This document shows positions 8,465 through 17,525 of a stretch of 64,000 nt of DNA, in pieces. The translations under genes were made by a program, and so were the position numbers. The stretch is from contig NZ_QVEX01000008.1 in the NCBI RefSeq assembly GCF_003434055.1, positions 124,001 to 188,000 of the forward strand. Reading direction: 5' to 3'. Below the pieces are notes generated by a model. It did no database searches. It was not told the DNA's origin and worked only from the letters and a program-made list of their open reading frames with translations. Each line of letters starts with the position of its first letter. Position 1 is the first letter of the stretch. Source of the stretch: Enterocloster aldenensis. GTDB lineage: Bacteria; Bacillota; Clostridia; Lachnospirales; Lachnospiraceae.

Positions 8465-9823
8465 CTACAACGCCATGACGCACTCCTTAAAGACGCGCCC
8501 GCGCTCTTCATAATCCTTAAACATTCCCCAGCTTGCACAGGCCGGGCTGAGCAGTACATAATCGCCGATATCCGCATAAACCGCGCACACCTGCACCGCC
8601 TCCTGCATATCCTCCGCATACATGATTTCCGTGAATCCGTGCTTCTTGGCACACTCGGCAATCTTATCCCTGGTCTGTCCAATCAGGACAAGATAACGCA
8701 CCTTTCCTTCAAACTCAGACACCCAGTCATCGTATTCGCTGTTCTTGTCGTAACCGCCTGCAATCAGCAGGGTTGGTCCCGGCATGGCCCGAAGCGCCTG
8801 TATGGCCGCATCCGGGTTGGTTCCCTTGGAGTCATTGTAATACCTGACCCCTGTCCTCTCGCGGACGAATTCAATCCTGTGCTCAACCGGGTTGAAGTTT
8901 TCCGCCACCCGGCCGATATCCGCCAGGGCAACGCCCATTAAAAAGCCAATGGCAGCCGCGGCCATTACATTTTCATAATTATGGCGGCCCAGGAGCTTCA
9001 TGTCGCGGACGTTCACCAGGATGGTCTCACGCCCCTTCTGGCAGTATACGATGTTATCCCCGCTCATGCAGAAACCGTCAGCCAGCTTTTCCCGGCTGGA
9101 AAACCAGGTGACCTTTGGTTTAAGGTCCGGGTCCTGTCCAAATTCCCTTAACACCGGGTCATCGTAATTAAGCACCACCGAATCATCTTCTGTCTGGTTC
9201 AGGGTGATACATTCCTTAATGCGTGTATAGTTCTCCATGGTGCCGTGGCGGTTCAGATGGTCCGGGGTGATATTCAGTATTGCGCTTACATTTGGGCGGA
9301 AATCCATGATGGTCTCCAGCTGGAAACTGGATACCTCTGCCACGGTAACGGAATCCTCCGTCATCTCCAGCACCCTGGAGGTGTATGGGTCGCCGATATT
9401 GCCCACCACAAAGGTTTCCTCATATTTTGCTTTGAGGATTTCCCCTGTCAGGGCCGTTGTTGTTGTCTTGCCGTTGGTGCCTGTGATGGCTGCCAACCTT
9501 CCAAGGGAACACTGGTACGCCAGCTCTATCTCCCCGAGGATTGGAATCTTGGCATCGTCCACAACAGCCACAAAGGGGCTGTCAAGGGGTATGCCGGGAC
9601 TGATGATGCAAAGCTCCACCCCCAGAAGGTCGGAGCGCTTTATCTCCCCAAGCACCACGCTGACCTTTGCCTCTTTATCAAATTTCGCCTTAATCTCTTC
9701 TTCCTTTAATGAGGCATTGCCGTCATAGAGCACTACCTCCCCGCCTCTGTCAAGCACGAGCCTGGCCGCCGCGGTTCCGCTCAGGCCTGTTCCTGCAACT
9801 AATACTTTCTGACTTTGGTTCAT
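8465..9823 (-). CDS. murD: UDP-N-acetylmuramoyl-L-alanine--D-glutamate ligase (MurD)
   Basis: This 452-residue Mur ligase adds D-Glu to UDP-MurNAc-L-Ala in the cytoplasm with ATP. The N-terminal nucleotide fold has GTGLSGTAA, and the ATP-binding loop GTNGKTTTT is at 115-123. Further family motifs are ILNITPDHLNRH and YYNDSKGTNPDA. AAGGAGG lies before ATG 9823. It sits between mraY and ftsW, in the usual dcw order. Confidence 0.96.
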   Translation of the reverse strand: MNQSQKVLVAGTGLSGTAAARLVLDRGGEVVLYDGNASLKEEEIKAKFDKEAKVSVVLGEIKRSDLLGVELCIISPGIPLDSPFVAVVDDAKIPILGEIELAYQCSLGRLAAITGTNGKTTTTALTGEILKAKYEETFVVGNIGDPYTSRVLEMTEDSVTVAEVSSFQLETIMDFRPNVSAILNITPDHLNRHGTMENYTRIKECITLNQTEDDSVVLNYDDPVLREFGQDPDLKPKVTWFSSREKLADGFCMSGDNIVYCQKGRETILVNVRDMKLLGRHNYENVMAAAAIGFLMGVALADIGRVAENFNPVEHRIEFVRERTGVRYYNDSKGTNPDAAIQALRAMPGPTLLIAGGYDKNSEYDDWVSEFEGKVRYLVLIGQTRDKIAECAKKHGFTEIMYAEDMQEAVQVCAVYADIGDYVLLSPACASWGMFKDYEERGRVFKECVMAL

Positions 9824-9906
9824 TTGTCAATTAACCTCCTTACATCTCCAATACGGTATGTGTCCGCATCCGGCCGGTAATGGCTTCTGGCGTCAATATG
9901 CCCAGG

Positions 9907-10875
9907 CTACAGTCCCAGATAGGCGACCATGCATAATATGGCAGTCACAATGGCAAATACGGCCACCACCCTGGTTTCCGACCATCCGCACAATTCAAAA
10001 TGGTGGTGAATCGGCGCCATTTTAAAAATGCGCTTTCCTCCGGTGCGTTTAAAGTACGTAACCTGTATGATTACAGACAGGACCTCCACAAGGTAAATCA
10101 GGCCGATGATCGGGATGAACAGGGGCATGCGCATCATATAAGCCGAAGCCGCCACAAAACCGCCCAGGGCCAGGGACCCCGTATCCCCCATAAATACCTT
10201 GGCCGGATACACATTGAACAAAAGGAATCCCAGAAGGCTTCCCACCACGGCGCCTGTCATGGGACTGATGCCCATATCCTCCCCAATTGCCACAATGGTA
10301 AGGAAGGTGGCAACCAGGATGGTGACGCTGGTACAAAGTCCGTCCAGTCCGTCTGTAAAATTCACCCCGTTATCCGTGCCCAGCACAATAAAGAACAGGG
10401 CAGGGATAAAAAGGATTCCCAGTGAAAGGAACTTACCCCCGTCAAACCCGCCTGTAAAGGGGATAAGCATATCCGTCCCCACCTCCCCGCTGTTTAACAG
10501 GTACCAGGCAAATATGCCTGTAATAACAAATTGTCCAACTAACTTCTGCATCGGCTTCAGGCCTTCGGAGCGCTTCATCACAATCTTGATATAGTCATCC
10601 AGGAACCCGATGATGCCGAATCCCACGGTCACGAACAGGACCGGAATGATCTTGGGATAACTGGGGATATAAAAGATAGATGTAATGATGATGCTGCACA
10701 GGATGATCAGCCCGCCCATGGTAGGCGTTCCCTGCTTTTTCAGATGTGTCTGCGGTCCGTCGTCCCTTACCTGCTGGCCGAATTTCAGCTTGTGCAGAAA
10801 AGGGATGATGATGGGACAAAGCAGTGCGCTGATGGCAAATGCAATAATGATAGCTAGTATGGTTTCATGAATCAT
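9907..10875 (-). CDS. mraY: Phospho-N-acetylmuramoyl-pentapeptide-transferase (MraY)
   Basis: This 322-residue polytopic enzyme makes lipid I by moving phospho-MurNAc-pentapeptide to undecaprenyl phosphate. GFLDDYIKI contains the Asp pair of the active site, NFTDGLDGL is the second catalytic segment, and the His-rich loop MAPIHHHFE near the C-terminus is typical. About ten membrane helices are visible. It lies between the SpoVD-like PBP and murD. Confidence 0.96.
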   Translation of the reverse strand: MIHETILAIIIAFAISALLCPIIIPFLHKLKFGQQVRDDGPQTHLKKQGTPTMGGLIILCSIIITSIFYIPSYPKIIPVLFVTVGFGIIGFLDDYIKIVMKRSEGLKPMQKLVGQFVITGIFAWYLLNSGEVGTDMLIPFTGGFDGGKFLSLGILFIPALFFIVLGTDNGVNFTDGLDGLCTSVTILVATFLTIVAIGEDMGISPMTGAVVGSLLGFLLFNVYPAKVFMGDTGSLALGGFVAASAYMMRMPLFIPIIGLIYLVEVLSVIIQVTYFKRTGGKRIFKMAPIHHHFELCGWSETRVVAVFAIVTAILCMVAYLGL

Positions 10876-10945
10876 AAGGGCACCTCAATCTCATATGTAT
10901 GTCTTATTTGGTAATTAGTATACGTCTTTTTCCGGGAATAATCAA

Positions 10946-12736
10946 CTATGGATTAGAAACGTGCACAGCAGTTTCTTCCTCTGTTGCCTGAATTCCCAGA
11001 TAAGGAAGTATATTCTTAAATAAATCTCCAATGACCGGTGCAGCGATGGTACCGCCGTAATAAATCCCCTCCGGTTCATCAATTGTTATCAGGGCCATGA
11101 CCTGCGGATTGTCCGCCGGGGCAAAGCCGATAAAAGACGAAATATATTTTTTAAGGCTTCTTGGAAGCTTTTCCGAGGTGGCTGTCTTACCCCCGATTTT
11201 ATATCCTTCCAGTTTTGCTTTTTTACCGCTTCCTTCTGATACCACCTGTTCCAGCACATACCGCATGGTGGCGCTGGTCTCCTCGGAAAGGATACGCCCC
11301 TTGCTGGGGTATTTAAACCCATGGACCGAGGACTGGTCCGCGCTTACAGCCTCCACGCCGAAATGGGGCGTGACGCGGTTGCCTCCGTTGACAATGGAGG
11401 CCGCCGTTGTAATCAGCTGGACCGGCGTGATCTGGAAGGATTGGCCAAAGGATACCGTGGCCAGCTCCACAAGGCCCATGTTCTCCTTTTTGTGCATGAT
11501 GGTGGCTGCCTCACCCGGCAGGTCGATGCCCGTCTTTCCCTTAAGGCCGAACTGGGTGAAATATTTATAGTATCCATCCACTCCCAGCCTCTGGCCCACG
11601 TCAATGAACACAGGGTTGCAGGAATTCATGGCTCCCTGGAGGAATGTCTCCGAACCATGTCCCCCCACCTTGTGGCACCGTATCTTCCGGTCTTCCACAA
11701 CCCTGAAGCCAGGACAGGAAAACTGGTCCGTCAGCTTTACCACGCCGGATTCCAGCCCGGCCGCGGCCGTGATGATCTTAAAGGTGGAGCCAGGCTCATA
11801 GGTGTCATTGATGCAGGTGTTCCTCCACATCTGGTTCAGCTGCTCCTGCTTTTTGGACGCAGGCAGGTCAGCTGTCTGGGCAGCCATCTCCTGGAGGCTC
11901 TGGCTGCGCAGGTTCTGGTTCAGGGTAAAGGGGTCGTTGAGGTTGAACTCCGGTACGTTTACCATGGCCATCAGTTCGCCGTTCTGCGGATTCATGACAA
12001 TAATGGACACCTTTTTTGCATTTTTTTTCTCCAGAACCTGGTAAGCCAGCTGCTCCGCGTATTTCTGTATATTGACATCCAGGCTTATGTGCAGGTCATT
12101 ACCCGCAATCGGCTCTATCCGGTCCTCGGCAGCATTCTCAATCTCCACTCCCTTTGCGTCTGACATGGTGAGGATCTTGCCGTTCATTCCCTTCAGGTAC
12201 TTTTCGTACTTTACCTCCAGACCGATGATGCCCTGGTTGTCGCCTCCGGTGAATCCCAGTACCTTGGACGCCAGACTGTCATAGGGATAATAACGCTTGT
12301 AATCTTCGTCCACTTTTACCCCGTCCAGCCGGTAGGCGCGGATTTTATCGCCCAGTTCTTTATCCACATTTGTCTTTATGATTTCCCTGGAACTGCGTTT
12401 CTCCACCCGCTTACGCACCAGCTCCTCATCCAGGCCCAGCTCACTGCAAAGGACCTGTATCACATGCTCCCGGTCCGTCACCTGGTTATAGATGACGGAA
12501 ATCGTACACACCGTGCGGTTATCGGCAATGACCACCCCATTTGCATCAATGATACGGCCCCTGGCCGCCTTGATTGTACGCTCCCTCTGGTGCAGGTCCT
12601 CTGCCATTGCGCTGTAATGTCCGGAACGGAATATCATAAGATAAGCAAGCCGCCCTGAGAGACTCACCATGACAATGGCAATGAGCAGTGCAAGGACGGC
12701 TATATTCTTTCTGTGCTTTGTAAGGTTTGGATTCAT
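10946..12736 (-). CDS. Class B penicillin-binding protein, SpoVD-like
   Basis: This 596-residue transpeptidase has one N-terminal membrane helix (about 12-34), a PBP dimerisation domain and a transpeptidase domain. The active-site motifs are STFK (Ser317), SCN (372-374) and KTAT (517-520). KTAT replaces the usual KTGT, so the conserved Gly is Ala. No PASTA domain is present, unlike classical SpoVD. It follows a larger class B PBP in the same cluster, an arrangement in which one copy usually serves vegetative division and the other spore cortex synthesis. That division of labour is inferred. Confidence 0.88.
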   Translation of the reverse strand: MNPNLTKHRKNIAVLALLIAIVMVSLSGRLAYLMIFRSGHYSAMAEDLHQRERTIKAARGRIIDANGVVIADNRTVCTISVIYNQVTDREHVIQVLCSELGLDEELVRKRVEKRSSREIIKTNVDKELGDKIRAYRLDGVKVDEDYKRYYPYDSLASKVLGFTGGDNQGIIGLEVKYEKYLKGMNGKILTMSDAKGVEIENAAEDRIEPIAGNDLHISLDVNIQKYAEQLAYQVLEKKNAKKVSIIVMNPQNGELMAMVNVPEFNLNDPFTLNQNLRSQSLQEMAAQTADLPASKKQEQLNQMWRNTCINDTYEPGSTFKIITAAAGLESGVVKLTDQFSCPGFRVVEDRKIRCHKVGGHGSETFLQGAMNSCNPVFIDVGQRLGVDGYYKYFTQFGLKGKTGIDLPGEAATIMHKKENMGLVELATVSFGQSFQITPVQLITTAASIVNGGNRVTPHFGVEAVSADQSSVHGFKYPSKGRILSEETSATMRYVLEQVVSEGSGKKAKLEGYKIGGKTATSEKLPRSLKKYISSFIGFAPADNPQVMALITIDEPEGIYYGGTIAAPVIGDLFKNILPYLGIQATEEETAVHVSNP

Positions 12737-12818
12737 GATTGTCTCCAGCGTCCATCATTGTTAATAATATATTGGGGCCGGTCTTATTTTATGAATCTTT
12801 CTATATGGTCTGTACCAT

Positions 12819-15182
12819 TTACTGTGTTTTTTCCGTGCCCGCGGCCGTACTGTCCCGGGCCGCATCCTGGCCGCCCTGATCATCCTGGCCTTGGCTGCTG
12901 GGGGCAGACGTCCTTACCGGCTGGGTCCGGCCGGTATCCATGGGCGGTTCTTCTGAGCCGGACGGGTCTTTCGGGACCGCGTCCGGTACGCCGCTTCCGG
13001 CCCCGCCGTCATCCGGCACGTACTCGTCTGTTTCATATTGTTTTTCTGTTTCCTCCACTAATTCCCCCTGACCTTCGCCGCTTTCCTCTGTGCTTACTTC
13101 ATTGATGCCCTCGGAAGATGGCAGGTTCTCCTGGATGGATCCGTCCTCGTCCAGGTCATTGGTTGGGAATATATTTAAATAAGGAAGTGTTTCTGTCATG
13201 ATCTTTGAAAATACAGTACTGGCGTAGGAACTGTGGGCCTGCTCTTCCCCCGGGGGATAGTTGGGCGTATCAATCACCACATAGACAAATACCTGCGGAT
13301 CCTCAATGGGCGCAAAGCCTGCAAAGGATACCAGGTAATTCTTGGCAGAACGCGGCTGTTTTTCCGCTGTTCCCGTCTTACCGCCCACATCGTATCCCGC
13401 CACCTGGGCCGCCTTTCCGGTACCCACCTCAACGGTCTGGAACATGGCCTCCTTAAGGAAGTCCGATGTGGACCTGGATACGGTTTCCCGCACCAGGACC
13501 GATTCCTTTTTCTCCACCACGGATCCCTGCTCATTCAGTATCTGTTTTACCACATGGGGTTCATAATAGGACCCCCCGTTGAGTACGGAGCAGAATGCAG
13601 CCGCCATCTGCACCATGGTGCAGTTATAGTTCTGCCCAAAGGCATTGGTGGCCAGATCCGTAGGTCCCATATCGTCCGCCGTATGCACAAGCCCGCTGGT
13701 ATCTGCCTCGCCCGGCAGGTCTATGCCGGTCTTGTCGCCAAACCCGAAAATGGACTGGTATTTCGTAAAACGCTCCCTTCCAATCATGGCGCCCATACGC
13801 ATCATGGCCACATTACAGGACTGCATCAATGATTCCTGTACGTCCAGCCACCCATGTCCGCCCCTGCGGTATGCCGTACACTTAATATCCCAATCCCCCA
13901 CATGGAGGTAACCGGTACATTCAAAACTGTCGGTGGTCTTTATTACCCCTTCCTCCAAACCGGCTGCAACAGTAAATATCTTGGATGGGGATCCCGGTTC
14001 ATAGGTATCGCTGACACAGAAATTCCTCCATATCTGGTTCCATGCCACCTGCTGTCCATAAGACAGTACCTCCTCACGGCTGTAATGGTCAAGGACCTGG
14101 TCCTCGGTGATGGTCTCCCCGTCATTTTCCCTTCTGTATACATGGGCTGCTTCCTTTTTGCCCAGAGCCATCAGGTCCTCCTGGGTGTATCCGCTTACAT
14201 CCCTGGGATTATTAAGGTCAAACACGCTGCTGGTGCCCATGGCCAGTATCTCGCCGTTATTGGGATTCATGACAATGGCGGCCGTGACCTTGCTGCCCAC
14301 GGTTGTCTGCCACTCATTGATATATTTCTGGACAATATTCTGGATGTTCACGTCAATGGTGCTTACCACGGTCTTGCCGTTGGTGGCGGACTTCACCACG
14401 CCCTCAAGATTGGAGTTCTCATCCAGATAACCGTACTCGCGCCCATTCACTCCAATCAGGCTGCTGTTATAGTACTGCTCAATCCCGCCGGTTCCCACGC
14501 TGCCGTCACTGCTGGTAAATCCAATCACGCTGCAGGCCATTGAGTTATAAGGGTAAATCCGCTTATATTCATCCTCAAACCAGACTCCCTTAACCCGCTT
14601 CCTGCCTTCCACCTCATCCTTGTTTTTGATGTAGGCATCGTTCTTCTCCTTTGCCAGCTGTTCAAACGCAGTCCTCTGGTCATAGGTGAGCTGCCGTCCC
14701 TTGCTGTACCTGAGATAAGCAGAATCCTTTTTTTCCTCTATCATGGCGCGCAGTTCCCCTGCGTCAAAGCCAAAGCTGGCCACCAGGGTTTCAATGGTCG
14801 GTTCCAGATAACGCTCCGGGGCAGACATGATCTGCCTTGGGTCAATAATCAGGTTATACACCTTCTCGCTGGTGGCCAGATAGGTCCCGTTCCTGTCCAC
14901 GATATCCCCGCGCCTGTAGGGTATGACACGGCTTTCGTACTCCTGCTGCCTCTGTGTCAGCACGATTTTTTTGTACTGCTCATTGTTGTCCCTGATGATC
15001 CTGTAAAGCACCATTATTAATGCAAATAAAGCCAGCGTAATCACCAAAACGGTGATTGCCAGCTTTTCCTGCAGGTACTTGGGATAAAAATATTTGCCTT
15101 TCTGGTTATGTCCATCACGGCCGTTTCCATTTCCCTTGCCTTGGGAACGGCCGTTTCCATTAGTGTTCCGGGATGTCTTCAT
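12819..15182 (-). CDS. Class B penicillin-binding protein, FtsI/PBP2-like, with long acidic tail
   Basis: This 787-residue protein has a basic Asn/Gly-rich cytoplasmic start, a membrane helix at about 41-61, a dimerisation domain and a transpeptidase domain. The motifs are SPSK (Ser398), SCN (455-457) and KTGT (GGKTGTAEK). The last 110 residues are low-complexity and rich in Glu, Asp, Ser and Gly, with no recognised domain. Its start overlaps ftsL by 23 bp, so the two are translationally coupled. As the first PBP after ftsL it is the likely vegetative septal transpeptidase, working with FtsW. Confidence 0.9.
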   Translation of the reverse strand: MKTSRNTNGNGRSQGKGNGNGRDGHNQKGKYFYPKYLQEKLAITVLVITLALFALIMVLYRIIRDNNEQYKKIVLTQRQQEYESRVIPYRRGDIVDRNGTYLATSEKVYNLIIDPRQIMSAPERYLEPTIETLVASFGFDAGELRAMIEEKKDSAYLRYSKGRQLTYDQRTAFEQLAKEKNDAYIKNKDEVEGRKRVKGVWFEDEYKRIYPYNSMACSVIGFTSSDGSVGTGGIEQYYNSSLIGVNGREYGYLDENSNLEGVVKSATNGKTVVSTIDVNIQNIVQKYINEWQTTVGSKVTAAIVMNPNNGEILAMGTSSVFDLNNPRDVSGYTQEDLMALGKKEAAHVYRRENDGETITEDQVLDHYSREEVLSYGQQVAWNQIWRNFCVSDTYEPGSPSKIFTVAAGLEEGVIKTTDSFECTGYLHVGDWDIKCTAYRRGGHGWLDVQESLMQSCNVAMMRMGAMIGRERFTKYQSIFGFGDKTGIDLPGEADTSGLVHTADDMGPTDLATNAFGQNYNCTMVQMAAAFCSVLNGGSYYEPHVVKQILNEQGSVVEKKESVLVRETVSRSTSDFLKEAMFQTVEVGTGKAAQVAGYDVGGKTGTAEKQPRSAKNYLVSFAGFAPIEDPQVFVYVVIDTPNYPPGEEQAHSSYASTVFSKIMTETLPYLNIFPTNDLDEDGSIQENLPSSEGINEVSTEESGEGQGELVEETEKQYETDEYVPDDGGAGSGVPDAVPKDPSGSEEPPMDTGRTQPVRTSAPSSQGQDDQGGQDAARDSTAAGTEKTQ

Positions 15183-15690
15183 ACTGTCTTACATACTCAC
15201 TTTCTGTCTTATCATACAGCAGCACCTGGTTCTTCTTGGCATATACCATGCCCAGCTCCTTTGTCGCAATCTCATAAATCTTATTCAGGTCAATGCTGGT
15301 ATTAATACTGGTTTCCAGGGCATCATTCTCCGCCTTAAGCTTCTCCAGGTGTGCCTCCATGGTCTCAATATGATGCATTCTTGCCGTAATGGATGACTGC
15401 AAATGGAGGTAATTGATGCAGAGGTATAAGGTAAACACTGACGCAATGGTAAGCATGATGACATATGGAAGGTCCATATACAATGCCCGTTCCTGATTGC
15501 GGCGTATCCGGTGGTTGTGCCGGACGGATTGGCTGCCTGCCGGTTTTCTTACCGGCCGCTGTGGTCTTGGGGCTTCCTGTGGTTTAAGCTGTGGTGCCGC
15601 CGAACCATACACATAATCATGTCTCTGTGCCGGCCTGCGGTTTGTCTGTGTGTGCGCGCGTCCTGCTGACGCCTGTCTTCTTGCAGCCAT
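15160..15690 (-). CDS. ftsL: Cell division protein FtsL-like
   Basis: This 176-residue bitopic protein has a long basic, Pro/Arg/Gln-rich cytoplasmic region (about 1-70), one membrane helix (about 73-95) and an extracytoplasmic coiled coil (about 97-150) with KLKAENDALETSI. Size, topology and position between rsmH and the first PBP fit FtsL. Sequence conservation in this family is low, so the call rests mainly on architecture and context. Confidence 0.85.
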   Translation of the reverse strand: MAARRQASAGRAHTQTNRRPAQRHDYVYGSAAPQLKPQEAPRPQRPVRKPAGSQSVRHNHRIRRNQERALYMDLPYVIMLTIASVFTLYLCINYLHLQSSITARMHHIETMEAHLEKLKAENDALETSINTSIDLNKIYEIATKELGMVYAKKNQVLLYDKTESEYVRQYEDIPEH

Positions 15691-15750
15691 GGCCTTATAT
15701 CCTCCCTTCTGTCATAATCTGGTCATCCTTTGTACGCATTGAGCACTTAG

Positions 15751-15860
15751 CATCTGTATTTTAGACGCTTAGTGCGAAAGCGCTTCGCCATACTTAGCGA
15801 GGTCCCTTCGGGCTTAGTATGGTCGAAGCCACATCCTGCGTCTGTATTTCAGACGCTTAG
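15751..15860. repeat. Intergenic element with flanking direct repeats and inner palindromes
   Basis: Two 22-bp near-identical direct repeats (15751-15772 and 15839-15860; core TCTGTATTTYAGACGCTTAG) flank a 66-bp core. The core contains a GCGAA/TTCGC hairpin near 15773-15787 and a longer interrupted palindrome with CCATACT at 15788-15794 and AGTATGG at 15816-15822. It lies between rsmH and ftsL and would be in the operon transcript. The form is that of a small dispersed REP- or MITE-like element; copies elsewhere cannot be checked from this window. Confidence 0.6.
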
Positions 15861-15876
15861 AATCATGGTATTTACA

Positions 15877-16824
15877 TTACATCTCACCCCGCTCAAACAC
15901 GCGCAGCTTTGCGCTCTTTGAACGGCTGTTCTCCTCCAGTTCCTCCTTGGAGGGCAATATGGGCTTTCTTGAGATAACCTTGCCCCTGCTCTTCCTGCCG
16001 CACATGCAGACAGGAAAATCATGGGGACAGATACAGGGATTTTCATTGGTCCTGAACCGGTTCTTCACGATCCTGTCTTCCAGTGAATGGAAGGTAATGA
16101 TACTGAGACGGCCTCCTGGGTTCAGAAGTTCAATCATGGTATCAATGGACTGTTCCAGCACATCCAGTTCATGGTTGCACTCAATCCTTATGGCCTGGAA
16201 GGTGCGCTTGGCCGGATGTCCGCCCGTGGCCCTTACCCTGGCCGGGATGGCGGCCTTGATAATCTCCGCCAGCTGTCCTGTTGTCTCAATGGGATGTTCC
16301 CCTCTTGCCCTTACAATGTGCTTTGCTATGTTCTTGGCAAAATTGTCCTCACCATAATCCCGGATGATCCGGTACAGCTCCATCTCAGTATAGGTATTGA
16401 CAATGTCTGCCGCCGTGGTAGTATTCCTCTGGTCCATCCTCATATCAAGGGGCGCGTCCTCCCTGTAGGTGAATCCCCTGGATGCAGTGTCCAGCTGATA
16501 GGAGGAAACCCCCAAATCCAGGTAAATCCCATCCACCTTCATAAGCCCCAGTCCATTCAGCACTGCCCTGATATCCTCATAATTGCTTCTTACAATGGTA
16601 ACCTTATCCTTAAAATGCTCCAGCCGCCTGCCGGCCGCCTCTATGGCATCCGCGTCCTGGTCAATCCCTATGAGCCGGCCGCTCCCCAGACGCTTGCATA
16701 CCTCATAGGCATGTCCGCCTCCGCCCAGCGTGCCGTCCACATAGATTCCTCCGGGCTTTATATTCAGGCTGCCCACTGTTTCATACAAAAGTACGGACTT
16801 GTGTACAAATGATTGTTCCTCCAT
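15877..16824 (-). CDS. rsmH: 16S rRNA (cytosine1402-N4)-methyltransferase RsmH (MraW)
   Basis: This 315-residue SAM-dependent enzyme methylates N4 of C1402 in 16S r[15 protein letters not shown] is the SAM-binding loop, [10 protein letters not shown] follows it, and [12 protein letters not shown] and [11 protein letters not shown] are family signatures. Its ATG overlaps the mraZ stop by one base (TAATG), showing tight coupling at the head of the dcw operon. Confidence 0.97.
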   Translation of the reverse strand: MEEQSFVHKSVLLYETVGSLNIKPGGIYVDGTLGGGGHAYEVCKRLGSGRLIGIDQDADAIEAAGRRLEHFKDKVTIVRSNYEDIRAVLNGLGLMKVDGIYLDLGVSSYQLDTASRGFTYREDAPLDMRMDQRNTTTAADIVNTYTEMELYRIIRDYGEDNFAKNIAKHIVRARGEHPIETTGQLAEIIKAAIPARVRATGGHPAKRTFQAIRIECNHELDVLEQSIDTMIELLNPGGRLSIITFHSLEDRIVKNRFRTNENPCICPHDFPVCMCGRKSRGKVISRKPILPSKEELEENSRSKSAKLRVFERGEM

Positions 16825-17249
16825 TAAATTCCCAAACCTTCCATATGTTCTGCAATCTCTTCCATATCATCAAAGGTGTTAGCCTCAATCCACTTATCCT
16901 TGCTCCAGATTTCAATACGGCTTCCCACACCTACCAGTACTGCGTCTTTCTCAATTCCGGCAAACTCCCTGAGGATGGCCGGAAGAAGGATTCTTCCCTG
17001 CTTGTCTACTTCACAGGTGGTAGCGCCTGCCAGGAGGAAACGTGAAAACTTACGTCCGGCGGCATTGGTAAGGGGCAGTGTGCGCAGTTTTTCTTCAAGG
17101 GCGGTCCATTCTGAATTCTCATACACAAAAAGGCAGTTATCAAGGCCCTTCGTAACAACGAATTCGTCGCCTAACTGCTCTCTGAACTTGGAAGGTACGA
17201 TCAGGCGTCCCTTCGCGTCTACTGTATGATTGTACTCACCCATGAACAT
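16824..17249 (-). CDS. mraZ: Transcriptional regulator MraZ
   Basis: This 141-residue protein consists of two AbrB-like swapped-hairpin halves. The first begins with [20 protein letters not shown] and the second contains [19 protein letters not shown], the typical D-x-K/Q-G-R signature in each. In the known family it forms an oligomeric ring that binds direct repeats before its own gene and controls the dcw operon. A matching repeat array lies 80-120 bp upstream here. Confidence 0.96.
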   Translation of the reverse strand: MFMGEYNHTVDAKGRLIVPSKFREQLGDEFVVTKGLDNCLFVYENSEWTALEEKLRTLPLTNAAGRKFSRFLLAGATTCEVDKQGRILLPAILREFAGIEKDAVLVGVGSRIEIWSKDKWIEANTFDDMEEIAEHMEGLGI

Positions 17250-17330
17250 AACTTATCACCTGCCGTACGTCAGTGATGTCCCGTGGATGCCCATGGGGGA
17301 ATCCGAAGCCCCCACTTCATCCACATAACA

Positions 17331-17367
17331 ACCATCCTCTACCACTTTGCACCACTTTCTACCACTT
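17331..17367 (-). promoter_or_regulatory. MraZ operator: direct repeats with 10-bp period
   Basis: Three copies of AAGTGGT (plus strand ACCACTT at 17341, 17351 and 17361) and a weaker fourth (ACCATCC at 17331) repeat exactly every 10 bp, one helical turn. MraZ boxes in other bacteria are short G-rich repeats with this period. The array lies just downstream of the predicted -10, so a bound MraZ ring would block transcription. The repeats are seen directly; the function is inferred. Confidence 0.75.
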
Positions 17368-17375
17368 GTATGTCC

Positions 17376-17404
17376 ATCATAGTACAGAAATTGGGAAATG
17401 GCAA
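17376..17404 (-). promoter_or_regulatory. Predicted sigma-A promoter of mraZ and the dcw operon
   Basis: TTGCCA at 17404-17399 and TATGAT at 17381-17376 are separated by 17 bp. Transcription would start near 17369, directly at the MraZ repeats. No other strong promoter is apparent upstream of ftsL. Confidence 0.6.
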
Positions 17405-17429
17405 GAAGTTTTTACGAATTTCTTATAAA

Positions 17430-17476
17430 AAAATTTCAAAAAAACAAGGCAGCTGCGTGGTTTTTCGCAGCTGCCT
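17430..17476 (-). terminator. Rho-independent terminator after lgt
   Basis: A perfect 11-bp stem (17447-17457 with 17466-17476; AGGCAGCTGCG / CGCAGCTGCCT) is followed on the minus strand by a T-rich run. It ends the lgt transcript just before the mraZ promoter. Confidence 0.9.
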
Positions 17477-17525
17477 CTACATGTGGGATACACCCACCCA
17501 TAAGCACTAAATATTGATTTTTTTA

